Notes: generated by a model not told the origin, from the letters alone. A DNA stretch of 64,000 nt from Microcebus murinus (GCF_040939455.1 NC_134136.1:74290001-74354000); one strand, 5' to 3'. Counted from the first letter of the stretch, positions 1-9,330 are shown. Numbers and translations are program-made.

Positions 1-306
1 AGTATGTAAATTCAAATTTATTTGGATGGAATGTTCTATAGAGATATGTCATATCTTTTTGATCAAGGGCTGTGTTCAGATCCATTATTTCTTTGCTTAT
101 TTTCTGTTAGGAGGATCTATCCAGATGATTCAGTAGGGTGATAAAGTCCCCTGCTACTATGGCAGTATTTTGTAACGTGGTGTTTAGATTAGACAAGATT
201 TGCTTTATGTAATTAGGTGCTCCTATATTGGGTGCATACATATTAAGTATTGTTAAATCTTCTTGTTGGATGTTCCCTTTCACCATTATAAAATGTTCAT
301 CTTTAT
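1..306 (-). mobile_element. Outer L1 (L1-1), ORF2 endonuclease fragment, left part
   Basis: Antisense L1 ORF2 sequence from the endonuclease domain. It aligns by eye with 1133-1440 of the inner L1, including the stretch just before the 'ttcaccattat' block. The match stops at a 9-bp 'catctttat' (298-306). The same 9 bases recur at 11381-11389, where the same L1 resumes in register. I therefore read 1-306 and 11381-15162 as one element split by a later insertion. No open frame of useful length survives. The 3' part of this L1 lies outside the window. Confidence 0.8.
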
Positions 307-1792
307 ACTTGTTTGTTTTGTTTTGTTTGGGAGGTTTTTTTTTTTTATTTCAGCATATTTTTATTTCAGAATATTTTCCTCCTGGGTGAACTTAGGGAGG
401 TTGTGTGATTCCAGGAATCTGTCCATTTCATCTTCATTCTGCAGTTTTTGGGAATATAGATTTCTATAGTAGTCAAACATAATGTTTTGTATTTCTGTGA
501 AGTCAGTTGTGATCTCTCCTTCTTAATTTCTTATTGAGGTTATTAGAGTGCTTTCTCTTTGAATTCTTGTCAGCCTAGCCAGAGGGCTGTCAATTTTGTT
601 GATCTTTTCGAAAAACCAGCTTCTGGTTTTGTTCATCTTCCATATAATTCTCCTATTTTCCATTTCATTTATTTGGGCTTTGATATTAGATATTTCTTTT
701 CTTCTGCTAGGATTGGTTTGCTTTGTTCTTCTTTTTCCAATTCCTTGAGACTATTCATTAGGTTGTCGGTGTCTAATCTTTCTGGTTTTTGAATATGAGC
801 ATTTATTGCTGTTAGTTTTCCTCTCAGATATGCTTTTGCTGTATCCCAAAGATTTTGGTAAAATATGGCTCCATTGTCATTTTATTCGAAGAAATTCTTG
901 ATTTCCCTCTGAATTTCTTCCTTGACCCAATAGTTATTCAACAGTAGTTTGTTTAGTTTCCATGACTTAGTGATGTGGTGTGTATTTCTGTTAGAGTTGA
1001 ACTCTAATTTTATACCACTATGGTCTGAGAAGACACAAGTTATTATTTTTATTTTCTTAAATTTTTTGAGATCAGCTTTGCGGCCTATTATGTGATCAAT
1101 TTTTGAGAAGGATCCATGGCCTGCTGAGAAGAATGCAAATTCAAATTTATTTGGGTGAAATGTTCTGTATAGATCTGTCAGACCTTTTTGGTCAATAGCT
1201 TTGTTTAGGTCCCTTATTTTTTTACTTAATTTCTGTTACAAGGTTCTATCCATTTCATTTAGTGGTGTATTGAAGTCCCCTGATACTATGGTAGTATTGT
1301 TTAGGGTAGTATTTAACTCCAACAAGGTTTGCTTTATGTAACTGGGTGCTCCTGCATTGGGAGCATAAATATTAAGAATTGTTAGATCTTCTTGTTGGGT
1401 CTTCCCTTTCACCATTATGAGGTGGCCTTCTTTATCCTTTTAAAGTTTTGTTAATTTAAATCAAATGTTGTCTGCGAACAATATAGCAACCTCTGCTTTC
1501 TTTTGACTTCTGTTTGCTTGGATGATAGTTTTCCATCCCTTGATCTTCACCCAGGAGGCATCTTTATGGTTTAGGTGTATTTCCTGTAGACATCAAATAC
1601 TAGGCTTGTGGAATTTTATCCACTCTGCCAGCCTATGTCTCTTCAGAGGACAGTTTATACCATTTACTTTTATTGAGAGGATTGAAAATGGAGGAACATT
1701 TCTGTTCATATTGATGGGGAAGTCCTGTTGTTTTGACTTAGAGCTTGAGTCATCATAAAGTTCAAGATATAGACTTTAATTCTTTGAGGATT

Positions 1793-2650
1793 TTATTTTG
1801 AGGAGTGTCTATTGCCCTGTCCACTGTGGAAGGCAGGTCTGAGAATTTCCTGTAGTGCTGGTCTAGTCTTTGCATATTCCTTCAGTGACTGTTTGTCTGA
1901 GAAGGACTTTATTTCACCCTCATAGATGAAACTTAATTTTGCCGAGTAAAGAATTCTAGGTTGGGATTTGTTCTGTTTTAGAAGATTAAGGATAGGCACC
2001 CACTCCCTCCTGGCTTGTAAGGTTTCAGATGAGAAGTCTGCAGTTACTCTGATAGGCTTTCCTTTGTAGGTTATTTGTTGTTTATGCCTTGCTGCACGGA
2101 GGATTGCTTCTTTCACATTTACTTTGGTCACCTTAATAACCACATGATAAGGCGATTGCCTATCAGCATTGTGTCTCCCAGGAGTTCTGTGTGCTTCTTT
2201 AATTTGGATATCCATATTTCTAGCTAGGCCTGGCATATTTTCCTCCAGTATGCCATTGAATAAGTTTTCCAACCCTTGTGAATGTTCCTCTTCCCCTTCT
2301 GGAATGCCAATCATTCTGAGATTCGACTTTTTTACATAATCCCATACTTCCTGTAAGCTTTCATCTTCTCTCTTTTTTCTGTGCACCCTTTAATCCTCTG
2401 ATTTTTTTAGCATATAGGTATAATATTCACGCTCTGAGTTTCTTTCCTCAGCATGATCTATCCTGTTTTTGAGGCTTTCCACTGTATTATGGAATTCCTT
2501 AAATGTTTCCTTCATTGCTAGAATTTCAGTTTGGTTTCTCTGAATTACTTCAATATCTTTGGAGAATTTTTGATTCATTTCCTTGATTGTCCTTGTGGTT
2601 TTTCTGTGTTGGGATTCTATTTTCACTTCAATTCCGTTGAGCTTTCTAAC
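1793..2650 (-). pseudogene. L1-2 ORF1 (RNA-binding chaperone), broken by a stop
   Basis: This matches L1 ORF1p, the trimeric RNA chaperone that coats L1 RNA. A coiled-coil part is encoded at 2390-2626 (motif NRIDHAEERNSE). The RRM and C-terminal domain are at 1793-2386 (motifs RMIGIPEGEEEH and AHRTPGR, with ARREWVPILNLLKQNK near the end). Both lie in one reading frame and are separated by a single TAA (reverse complement of 2390-2392). The N-terminal start is degraded near 2650. A single nonsense in an otherwise readable frame suggests moderate age. Confidence 0.8.
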
Positions 2651-2928
2651 AATCCATATTCAGAATTCTTCCTCTGTTAGTTTAATCATATCATGTAAGT
2701 TGGTGTCAGTTGGTGGAGAATGAGTATTTTCTTTTGGAGGTGACTTTTCTCTCTGATCTTTCATGGTTCCTGATGTTTTTTGCTGGTTCCTTCTCATCTG
2801 GATACTTTGTTGAATATCAGAGGTGCTGGAAGTCGATTATAAGCTGTGTACTTGCGTTCCAAAGCAACAATCCTTTGAAGACCTGGAGAGGATGTGTTCT
2901 GGTCCTGTATCGTCTCTCCCAAGGGTCC
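2651..2928 (-). other. L1-2 5' UTR, ORF1-proximal part
   Basis: This is non-coding sequence between L1-2 ORF1 and the retroviral insertion. It is similar by eye to the corresponding part of the outer L1 (about 12654-12900), for example the shared 'gttggtgtcag' block and the 'ggttcctt/tctcatc' block. It ends at the 6-bp target site of the retrovirus. Short open frames here are chance. Confidence 0.6.
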
Positions 2929-2960
2929 TTCGAGTGTGGGGCGCGGTGACAACGCCATTA

Positions 2961-3017
2961 CAAGATGGCGCCGATTTCCGGTGGCCCGCCTGTAGTAAAC
3001 AAGTTCAGCGCATGCGC
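2961..3017 (+). promoter_or_regulatory. YY1-like and NRF1-like sites in the LTR U3
   Basis: CAAGATGGCG (2961-2970) fits the YY1 consensus and is followed by an ETS-like TTCCGG (2976-2981). GCGCATGCGC (3008-3017) is the full NRF1 palindrome. The 3' LTR carries the same sites at 9370-9426. These are ubiquitous-factor sites often found in housekeeping CpG promoters. Binding is inferred from motif match only. Confidence 0.55.
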
Positions 3018-3133
3018 AAAGTAAGTCCTGGCCCGTTCTATAAGTATGCATATGAAGGATCTTAGCTTGGCCTATCAGTAATAACCCTCGAGCGCTTTTA
3101 ACCTATCCCCATCACTTCCCCCCTTCCTTAGAG

Positions 3134-3140
3134 TATATAA
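3134..3140 (+). promoter_or_regulatory. LTR TATA box
   Basis: TATATAA, 58 bases upstream of the ATTAAA signal region start and preceded by a C-rich tract. It is the only good TATA match in the LTR and is identical in the 3' copy (9543-9549). Confidence 0.75.
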
Positions 3141-3197
3141 GTGTGTGAGAGCTTGTGCTCAGGGTCTTCCGCATCATGCAAGTCTAAAGGGAACCCC

Positions 3198-3203
3198 ATT
3201 AAA
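3198..3203 (+). promoter_or_regulatory. LTR polyadenylation signal ATTAAA
   Basis: ATTAAA variant signal followed by AGCACTGTC and then a T/G-rich stretch. The functional copy for the genomic RNA would be the 3' LTR one (9607-9612). No AATAAA is present in the LTR. Confidence 0.6.
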
Positions 3204-3263
3204 GCACTGTCAGAAGAACTCCAGTTGCCGCGTCTTCCTTGCTGGCGAGGCGGGCGCGACAAG

Positions 3264-3281
3264 TGGTGCCGAAACCCGGGA
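3264..3281 (+). other. Primer binding site, tRNA-Phe
   Basis: TGGTGCCGAAACCCGGGA starts two bases after the LTR end. All 18 bases are complementary to the 3' end of mammalian tRNA-Phe including CCA. Rodent IAP elements use tRNA-Phe. Most primate class II (HML) elements use tRNA-Lys instead. Confidence 0.9.
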
Positions 3282-3325
3282 CTTGAAACAACTTTGAGGC
3301 ACCAGCGGAGACGACCTCGACAGAG

Positions 3326-3331
3326 GTGAGT
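3326..3331 (+). promoter_or_regulatory. Candidate leader splice donor
   Basis: The sequence CAGAG/GTGAGT gives a strong 5' splice donor 52 bases before the gag start. In simple retroviruses a leader donor makes the subgenomic env RNA. Env is a remnant here, so any spliced product would not encode a full envelope. Use of the site is not shown. Confidence 0.55.
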
Positions 3332-3377
3332 TCAGAACTGACGTGTGGGACGGCCAAAACTCCCCTGCTTCCAAAAA

Positions 3378-5036
3378 ATGGGTAATATTCTGCTGCGGCA
3401 CCTTTTGTGGCCTATTATCATGAAATGCCTGTATGATGAGACTTCAGGCCCGCGCGTAGCAGCTAGCCAAAGTGCACTGAGTGACTTGCAAGAAGCAAGC
3501 TCAGAGAGAAGCAGTAAGGGAGGTACCGCGGTAAAAGGTGGAAAAAAGGAATATAGAGCTCAAAAAAGGAAAATGCAGGGAGGGATAGCGCAGCCCGACC
3601 TGCAAAGGGAGAGAAAGAAGAAAAGGGAGAGAAAGAAATGTAAAAGTACCAGGAATAAAAATAACAAAGGAAAGGACAGGACAGAAGACAGAGGAGATAG
3701 CCTTTTTCTGTCAGAATTTAAAAAATTAAATATTTCTGAGGATGATTCCTCTTCTTCCTCTTCTCTTACTTCCTCAAGTTCAGGGGAGGAGGCGGGGGAG
3801 GAACTAGAAAAGAAAGAGGAACCGGTTTTTCAGGAAGCGGCAGGTTATGAGCGGTATCGCCCATCTCCGTCTGCCCCGCCTTATGAGGAAATAAGCGTTA
3901 GCCCCAGGCAGAGAGGCGCACTGCAGGGTGCTTCATTCATTCACCCTGAAGAGCGAAAAGAGCTGTTTCTTACCTTTCCTGTCTTTGAGAATGATAATCA
4001 AAGGGGCTGGGAGCCAGTAAACGCCAAGCAATTAAAAGAGCTGGCGGAGGCTGTCCGAAACTGGGGACATGGGGCCTCCTACACCTTATCTTTGGTAGAG
4101 AGACTGGGCAATTCAGCAATGACGCCCAGAGATTGGAGTCAGCTCGTCAAGGCAGTACTGACTACAGGTCAGTATTTAGATTGGAAGTCCATTAACCAGG
4201 AAGAGTGCATGGAGCAATCCCGGAGAAATGCCCAGCGTGGGCAACCAGCATGGAATTTTGACATGCTCACAGGGCAGGGGCAGTGGGTCAACAATCAGGT
4301 CGCCTACCCAGAGGAGGTATATGCCCAGATCAACTCCATAGCCATTAAGGCATGGAAGAGCTTGCCCAATCGTGGGGAGGTCAGGGGTAACTTGACAAAA
4401 ATTATCCAGGCCCCTGCTGAACCATTCTCAGACTTTGTAGCTAGGCTAGTAGAGGCAGCAGGAAGGGTATTTGGGGATCTAGACACAGCCATGCCGCTCA
4501 TTGAGCAGCTTGCCTTTGAGCAGTGCACTACGGAATGCCGTAATGCAATTGCCCCTTGGAAGAATAAAGGCCTTAATGCCTGGCTAAAAGCATGCAGAGA
4601 GATAGGGGGTCCCCTGACCAATAGTGGCCTGGCGGCCGCTGTTTTAGCAGCTCAAGCAAAGCAGGAACGCAATTGCTACAATTGTGGCAAACCTGGGCAC
4701 CTTAAAAGGCAATGTAGAGCACCTCCTAAGCAAGGGAGCTCCTCTAACAAACAGCCAGGCATCTGCCCTACCTGTGGCAAGGGGCGACATTGGGCTTCTG
4801 AATGTCGCTCGACGAAGGATAAGGATGGAAATCCCATAGTTCGGGATCAAAATGGAAAGCCTGTACCTAAGCAAAAAAACGGATGGTGGGGCCCCCGACC
4901 CCAGGGCCCGCAAATATATGGGGCCATGCAGGGGAATACCCAGGAGAGGTCGCTCCTAGCGCCTCCGGGGAGCCAAGGAGAGCCACTAAAGGTTCTGCAG
5001 GATTGGACTTCTGTGCCACCACCACAACAGTATTAA
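3378..5036 (+). CDS. gag: Retroviral Gag polyprotein (MA-CA-NC), open
   Basis: Gag builds the particle shell and packages RNA. The start at 3378 (AAAAAAATGG, good Kozak context) gives 552 residues. The open frame extends upstream only through a GTG. In order: a short N-terminus MGNILL followed by a hydrophobic run, a strongly basic matrix segment near residues 65-105, a serine/acidic stretch near 125-160, then a PSAP late-domain motif (164-167). Capsid begins near FPVFENDNQRGWEPVN. The major homology region starts at residue 344 (Q-x3-EPF-x2-FV-x-RL). Two CCHC zinc knuckles lie at 433-446 and 463-476. There is no frameshift or stop. It overlaps pro by -1 frameshifting. It may still assemble, but this cannot be shown from sequence. 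Confidence 0.93.
   Translation: MGNILLRHLLWPIIMKCLYDETSGPRVAASQSALSDLQEASSERSSKGGTAVKGGKKEYRAQKRKMQGGIAQPDLQRERKKKRERKKCKSTRNKNNKGKDRTEDRGDSLFLSEFKKLNISEDDSSSSSSLTSSSSGEEAGEELEKKEEPVFQEAAGYERYRPSPSAPPYEEISVSPRQRGALQGASFIHPEERKELFLTFPVFENDNQRGWEPVNAKQLKELAEAVRNWGHGASYTLSLVERLGNSAMTPRDWSQLVKAVLTTGQYLDWKSINQEECMEQSRRNAQRGQPAWNFDMLTGQGQWVNNQVAYPEEVYAQINSIAIKAWKSLPNRGEVRGNLTKIIQAPAEPFSDFVARLVEAAGRVFGDLDTAMPLIEQLAFEQCTTECRNAIAPWKNKGLNAWLKACREIGGPLTNSGLAAAVLAAQAKQERNCYNCGKPGHLKRQCRAPPKQGSSSNKQPGICPTCGKGRHWASECRSTKDKDGNPIVRDQNGKPVPKQKNGWWGPRPQGPQIYGAMQGNTQERSLLAPPGSQGEPLKVLQDWTSVPPPQQY
4874..4880 (+). promoter_or_regulatory. gag-pro -1 frameshift site (A AAA AAC)
   Basis: The heptamer AAAAAAC sits in the right register for gag codons CAA AAA AAC. 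It is followed after a short spacer by GC-rich sequence (GGGGCCCCC ... GGGCCC, about 4889-4910) able to form a hairpin or pseudoknot. It is the same heptamer type used by several betaretroviruses. The pro frame is open from 4880. Confidence 0.85.
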
Positions 5037-5803
5037 CCCCCCTCATGGGGTGCCAACCGGTCCCATCTGATTTTAAGGGACCGTTACCTAATAATACGGT
5101 AGGACTCATCCTCGGCAGGTCTTCATCAACTCTGCAGGGATTAATAATTCACCCAGGAGTTATTGATTCAGATTTTGAAGGGCAAGTAAAAATTCTTTGC
5201 TCTTCCACTAGAGGCATAGTTTCCATATATCCAGGAGACCGGATAGCACAGTTGCTAATTTTACCTAGCCTCCATTCTTTATTCCCTAGTAAACAAAAAA
5301 TCAGAGGAGAAAAAGGTTTTGGCTCCTCTGGAGGAAACTGTGCATATTTGTCATTGAATTTAGATGAACGTCCTACTATGGACTTAACCATACAAGGAAA
5401 GACATTTACAGGCCTCCTAGATACAGGAGCTGACACTAGTATAATTTCTGAACGCTGGTGGCCAAAAACGTGGCCATTGGCCCCCTCAGCTCAGACTCTG
5501 CAGGGATTGGGATATGCATCCTCTCCAGTGATCAGCGCCCAGACGCTGAAATGGAAGGATAATGAGGGTAGAGAGGGTAGTTTTCAACCTTATGTTCTGC
5601 CTTTGCCTGTGAATCTTTGGGGTAGAGATTTGCTACGGCAATTGGACTTCAAATTGACCAATGACTATTCTGTTCAAAGTCAAAAGCTGATGAAGGGCAT
5701 GGGCTGTGTCCCAGGTAAAGGGCTTGGGAGGAACTTGCAGGGAAGAACTGAACCTATAGAGCCTGTGCCACGACCTTCTAAGCAAGGGCTGGGTTTTTCT
5801 TAG
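4880..5803 (+). CDS. pro: Retroviral Pro: dUTPase, aspartic protease, G-patch
   Basis: Made as a Gag-Pro fusion by -1 slippage, so it needs no start codon of its own. Numbering from the first ATG in frame (4883), the dUTPase shows its motifs: AGLDF (39-43), [23 protein letters not shown] and GEKGFGSSG. It hydrolyses dUTP, protecting cDNA from uracil. The protease follows with the catalytic triad LLDTGADTS (Asp180, base 5420) and a GRDLL motif near its end. A G-patch (about 272-293, [16 protein letters not shown]) closes the frame, as in type B/D retroviruses. All motifs are intact. It ends at a TAG immediately after the pro-pol slippery site. Confidence 0.92.
   Translation, partial: RMVGPPTPGPANIWGHAGEYPGEVAPSASGEPRRATKGSAGLDFCATTTTVLTPLMGCQPVPSDFKGPLPNNTVGLILGRSSSTLQGLIIHPGVIDSDFEGQVKILCSSTRGIVSIYPGDRIAQLLILPSLHSLFPSKQKIRGEKGFGSSGGNCAYLSLNLDERPTMDLTIQGKTFTGLLDTGADTSIISERWWPKTWPLAPSAQTLQGLGYASSPVISAQTLKWKDNEGREGSFQPYVLPLPVNLWGRDLLRQLDFKLTNDYSVQSQKLMKGMGCVPGKGLGRNLQGRTEPIEPVPRPSKQGLGFS
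5791..5797 (+). promoter_or_regulatory. pro-pol -1 frameshift site (G GGT TTT)
   Basis: GGGTTTT lies in register with pro codons (CTG GGT TTT), two codons before the pro stop at 5801-5803. GC-rich sequence (GGGGCCGCTGGGG, 5803-5815) follows within a few bases and could form the stimulatory structure. The pol frame is open from 5797. The heptamer fits the X XXY YYZ rule. Efficiency is not predictable by eye. Confidence 0.75.
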
Positions 5804-8457
5804 GGGCCGCTGGGGATCCTCTGCCCATACCCTGGAATACAGAGGAGCCAGTGTGGGTACCTCAGTGGCCCTTACCCTCTGAAAAGTTACTCGCGGCCCA
5901 TAAGCTAGTGCAAGAGCAGCTTACTCTTGGGCATCTTGAACCCTCTCATTCTCCTTGGAATACTCCTATTTTTGTGATTAAGAAAAGGTCTGGTAAATGG
6001 AGACTGTTGCATGACCTTAGAGCAATTAATGCCCAGATGCAGCTTATGGGGCCTGTTCAAAGAGGACTGCCCCTTCTCTCAGCTTTGCCTAAACATTGGA
6101 GTCTAATTATCTTGGACATTAAAGACTGTTTTATCTCTATTCCCTTGCATCCACAAGATAAAAGCAGATTTGCATTCACGCTTCCTTCCATAAACCATGA
6201 GCAGCCTGATGCAAGATATCAATGGCAGGTTTTGCCTCAGGGCATGGCTAACAGTCCCACTATGTGCCAACTTTATGTGGCCTCAGCTATCCAGCCAGTT
6301 AGGCAGAAGTTTTCAAAGGTAAGAATTATACATTATATGGATGATATTCTCTTGTGTCATTGTGATAATGGCGTACTTCGCCAAGCTTATGCGTCCCTTC
6401 AGGCTCACTTAAAGGAAAAAGGCTTGCTGGTCGCTCCAAAAAAGGTGCAAGAGGGAGAAGTAGGCGCGTTTCTTGGTAGTAGCATTCTCCCTGACAAAAT
6501 TGTGCCTCAAAGACTGTCCATCCGAAGAGATGCCTTAAAAACATTAAACGATTTTCAAAAACTGCTAGGGGATATCAATTGGCTTCGACCTTTCCTATGT
6601 CTTACCACAGCAGAACTGAAGCCATTATTTCAGATTCTAGAGGGAGACTCACACATCACGTCTCCTAGAACTTTGACTCCTGAGGCCCTAAAGGCTCTTC
6701 ATAAGGTAGAAGAAGCCATTCAAAAGGCGCAACTAGTGCGCATTCAACACCATGATCCTTTCTCCCTCTGTGTACTCCCTTCTCCTACGCTCCCTACGGC
6801 AGTGCTTTGGCAAGATGGTCCCCTTTTATGGGTGCATCCTCAAGCCTCTCCAGGAAAGGTGATTGGCCATTATCCTACCTGTGTGGCCGAGATAGCTTTA
6901 AAGGGTATTAGTTTGGCTGTGTCCCATTTTGGACGTCACCCTGATAGCCTGATTTGTCCATATACTGCCAATCAGGTAAACACCCTATGTGCCACTCTTG
7001 ATGCATGGGCCATATTGAGATGCACCTTCCCAGGGAGCATTGACAACCATTATCCCAAACATGCCTTGTTGCAGTTTGCAATGCGGAACGAGCTTATTTT
7101 CCCAAGAGTAACTTCACTGCTACCTTTGGTTGATGCCTTGAATGTGTATACTGATGGCTCTAAGACAGGTATTGGGAGCTATGTCATTCAGGACAAGGTG
7201 TATACAAAACAGTTTAACTATTCTTCTCCTCAGCTAGTAGAGTTTGCCGTAGTCGGTCTGGTTCTCAGTACCATCACTGAACCTATCAACATCATCTCAG
7301 ACTCCTTTTATGTGGTCAACGCAGTTAAACAGTTAGAGAACTCCTTTCACATTCTTGCCAAGAGTACTGTCTTTTCTGTATTTACAGAAATTAGGAATAC
7401 TATTCAAAATAGGAAAAACCCATTTTCCATTCAGCATATCAGAGCTCATTCCTTGTTACCTGGACCTATGGCTGCGGGAAATGCTATGGCAGATCGCGCC
7501 ACTCGCGCCCTCTGGGTGTCTGATGGCCACGCCGCCGCCATAGACTTTCATAAACTTTATCATGTGCCAGCTGAAACCTTACGACTTAAGTTCAGCATCA
7601 CGCGTGCAGATGCTCGTGAGATTGTACTGCAATGTCCAAGTTGTGCTCCTTATCGCACTGTTGTTCATACGGGCGTGAATCCTAGGGGTTTGCGTCCTCT
7701 ACATATGTGGCAAATGGATGTAACTCACGTCCCATCCTTTGGGAAGCTTCAGTATGTTCACGTGTCTGTTGACACGTGCTCAGGCGTCCTTCATGCCACA
7801 CCTCTGGCTGGAGAAAAGGCAAGTTATGTTATCATTCACTGCCTAGAAGCTTGGGCAGCCTGGGGCAAGCCCCGGGTTATTAAGACAGATAATGGCCCAG
7901 CTTATACCTCAAAATCTTTTCAGCAGTTTTGCACTCGCTTGGGTGTGGAGCACCGTACCGGTCTTCCCTACAACCCTCAAGCACAAGGCATCGTGGAACG
8001 TGCTCACGGCACGCTCAAAATGTACTTACAAAAACAAAAAGGGGGAGATGCCCTACAGCTAGGGCTATCACCCAAAGGACGCATCTCCTTTGCTCTCTTT
8101 ACTTTAAATTTTTTAAATTTAGATGTCAAAGGACGTTCGGCAGCAGACAGGCATATCACGCCTGCTCCGCCACAGAAAGAATTAGTGAAGTGGAAAGATG
8201 TGTTGTCTAACCTATGGAAAGGCCCGGATCCAGTGTTAATGAGATCCAGGGGAGCTATTTGTATTTTTCCACAGGACCAGGACAATCCCATCTGGGTGCC
8301 CACGCGGCTGACTAGAACGGTGCAGCAGCCTCCAGAGCAGCATGGGGACCCAGTGGCTACTCCTCCTGACGACAGTATGGATGATCGCGAGGATGGCAGT
8401 GGAGCCACGCTGGGGGATCCTGTCAGTGCTTCCCCTGCCGTTGCCTGTGACACATGA
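5797..8457 (+). CDS. pol: Retroviral Pol: reverse transcriptase, RNase H, integrase
   Basis: Expressed as Gag-Pro-Pol after a second -1 shift; 886 codons open from 5797. Residues below count from 5851. The RT has LPQGMANSP and the catalytic YMDD at 162-165 (6334-6345). RNase H keeps its acidic set: Asp435 (YTDGS), Glu464, Asp484 and Asp548. Integrase has the HHCC zinc domain (H-x3-H ... CPSC) and a D,D35E core: Asp623, Asp680 (TDNG) and Glu716, with exactly 35 residues between the last two. The C-terminal DNA-binding part includes IWVPTRLTR. There is no stop or frameshift, so all catalytic positions I can check are present. It ends 93 bases before the env remnant and shares its frame. Confidence 0.94.
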   Translation, partial: FLGAAGDPLPIPWNTEEPVWVPQWPLPSEKLLAAHKLVQEQLTLGHLEPSHSPWNTPIFVIKKRSGKWRLLHDLRAINAQMQLMGPVQRGLPLLSALPKHWSLIILDIKDCFISIPLHPQDKSRFAFTLPSINHEQPDARYQWQVLPQGMANSPTMCQLYVASAIQPVRQKFSKVRIIHYMDDILLCHCDNGVLRQAYASLQAHLKEKGLLVAPKKVQEGEVGAFLGSSILPDKIVPQRLSIRRDALKTLNDFQKLLGDINWLRPFLCLTTAELKPLFQILEGDSHITSPRTLTPEALKALHKVEEAIQKAQLVRIQHHDPFSLCVLPSPTLPTAVLWQDGPLLWVHPQASPGKVIGHYPTCVAEIALKGISLAVSHFGRHPDSLICPYTANQVNTLCATLDAWAILRCTFPGSIDNHYPKHALLQFAMRNELIFPRVTSLLPLVDALNVYTDGSKTGIGSYVIQDKVYTKQFNYSSPQLVEFAVVGLVLSTITEPINIISDSFYVVNAVKQLENSFHILAKSTVFSVFTEIRNTIQNRKNPFSIQHIRAHSLLPGPMAAGNAMADRATRALWVSDGHAAAIDFHKLYHVPAETLRLKFSITRADAREIVLQCPSCAPYRTVVHTGVNPRGLRPLHMWQMDVTHVPSFGKLQYVHVSVDTCSGVLHATPLAGEKASYVIIHCLEAWAAWGKPRVIKTDNGPAYTSKSFQQFCTRLGVEHRTGLPYNPQAQGIVERAHGTLKMYLQKQKGGDALQLGLSPKGRISFALFTLNFLNLDVKGRSAADRHITPAPPQKELVKWKDVLSNLWKGPDPVLMRSRGAICIFPQDQDNPIWVPTRLTRTVQQPPEQHGDPVATPPDDSMDDREDGSGATLGDPVSASPAVACDT

Positions 8458-8550
8458 CGCATCAGTTTTCCCCTGCCTACTGTTATTGAGAGCCCGTGAG
8501 CTCCCTGCTTAACTGGAGGGAAATAGATCCTTCTCCTTGAAGGGGACTTT

Positions 8551-9082
8551 GTGTTTTGTGTGGGGTTAACGGAAGCTGCACGGACTTGGCCCCCCTGTCC
8601 ATTGGTGGCTGGGGGTATGGCAGGGAATGCTAGTTTCGCATGGAATCTTAGCGACTCTTTTGAAGGTTCTGTGAGGGTGATTGCGGGAGGGCGAAACTCG
8701 ACCTTTGCCCCTACACCTGTCTGTGTTTGGCCCCCGTTTATCTGGGTGGTATCCACGGAAAAACCCTCTGGTACACATGTGAACTGTTCCTCTAATACGT
8801 GCAATTATACATTGTGTTAGAATGCCACGTCTCACCCCTCTGCCATTGTTACCCGCTTGCCTAGATACATTCCTGTTTCTGTTAAAGCTCCTAGCTCTAT
8901 GACTCTGTTTCGGTCTTGCAGCCACGGCCGTCTTGCTGCTTGCTGCGGCTGGCGGCAGACTGTGGTGCATCTGTAGGCTGCAGGCCCAGAGACAGAGGGA
9001 CCATGTGGTATTGGCACAGGCATTTGCTGCACTTGAACTGGGACAGCCTACACAGGTGTGGTTGACCATGCTTAAGGGTTAG
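8551..9082 (+). pseudogene. Envelope remnant, SU C-terminus plus TM tail
   Basis: Only two env pieces remain. At 8551-8820 a frame has five N-glycosylation sequons and a betaretrovirus-like VCVWPPFIWV segment with following Cys pairs, as at the C-terminal end of the surface subunit. It is broken by a TAG at 8818-8820. The same frame stays readable to about 8910. From about 8906, in another frame, a hydrophobic run followed by a basic tail ends at TAG 9080-9082 and looks like a transmembrane/cytoplasmic end. The signal peptide, most of SU and the TM ectodomain are absent, so this is a deletion rather than point decay. No functional envelope can be encoded. Confidence 0.7.
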
Positions 9083-9330
9083 CCTAGTTTTGGGTTGCAC
9101 GCGCTCCTACCCCCAGGTATTTTGGCAGACATGGCCTTTGCACTCTGAGGGATTTCTCCCATTGCACCAGATAAGGCATGTCTCCTATCCCACAGCCAGC
9201 CTTTGCACACCTCCGAGTTTTGCTCATTGCACGAGGTAAGGTGGTTGCTGGTGAAAGTGAGGCTCTGCAACCTTGATCGCACGGTTGAAGGACGGTGCTG
9301 AACGGTTGCTCAGCTCTCATTAAATTAATA
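9083..9330 (+). other. Retroviral 3' untranslated region
   Basis: About 250 bases between the env remnant and the polypurine tract. The sense strand has no meaningful open frame, and the antisense frames crossing it are chance. It contains two related blocks around 'gcctttgcac...' (9133 and 9202), suggesting a small internal duplication. Confidence 0.6.

Larger units (their letters stand above)
307..2928 (-). mobile_element. Inner L1 (L1-2), 3' part, ORF2 remnant and ORF1
   Basis: Minus-strand L1 inserted into L1-1. The left edge is a T-rich tail (about 311-346) followed by 'atttcagcatattttt', the reverse complement of the usual end of these L1s. The sequence then jumps straight to the start of the RT region (about 365), so the 3' UTR and most of ORF2 are missing. 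About 365-1130 is the ORF2 linker/RT start and 1131-1760 the endonuclease, both with frameshifts and stops. ORF1 follows, then a 5' UTR cut by the retrovirus at 2934. The element resumes at 9677 and ends at 11380. The 9-bp target duplication is 298-306 and 11381-11389. Confidence 0.8.
2935..3261 (+). repeat. 5' LTR of the class II retrovirus
   Basis: A 327-bp repeat starting TGTGGGG and ending GCGCGACA, matching 9344-9670 base for base except at two positions: 3019 (A, versus G at 9428) and 3090 (G, versus A at 9499). Visible elements are a YY1-type AAGATGGCG (2962-2970), a perfect NRF1-type palindrome GCGCATGCGC (3008-3017), a TATA box TATATAA (3134-3140) and an ATTAAA polyadenylation signal (3198-3203). 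By spacing, the RNA start should lie some 25-30 bases after the TATA box. U3, R and U5 borders are not determined. Confidence 0.95.

Noticed and set aside
3141..3329. Open frame in the LTR and leader, repeated at 9550-9798
   Set aside because: It crosses U5, the primer binding site and the splice donor, and exists twice only because the LTR does.
3345..3377. Upstream 11-codon extension of gag
   Set aside because: The first codon is GTG. The ATG at 3378 has a good context and gives Gly at position 2.
8004..8804. 266-codon minus-strand open frame under the end of pol and the env remnant
   Set aside because: It lies antisense to pol, whose catalytic motifs are conserved. No promoter or motif supports it; composition mirrors the complementary coding strand.
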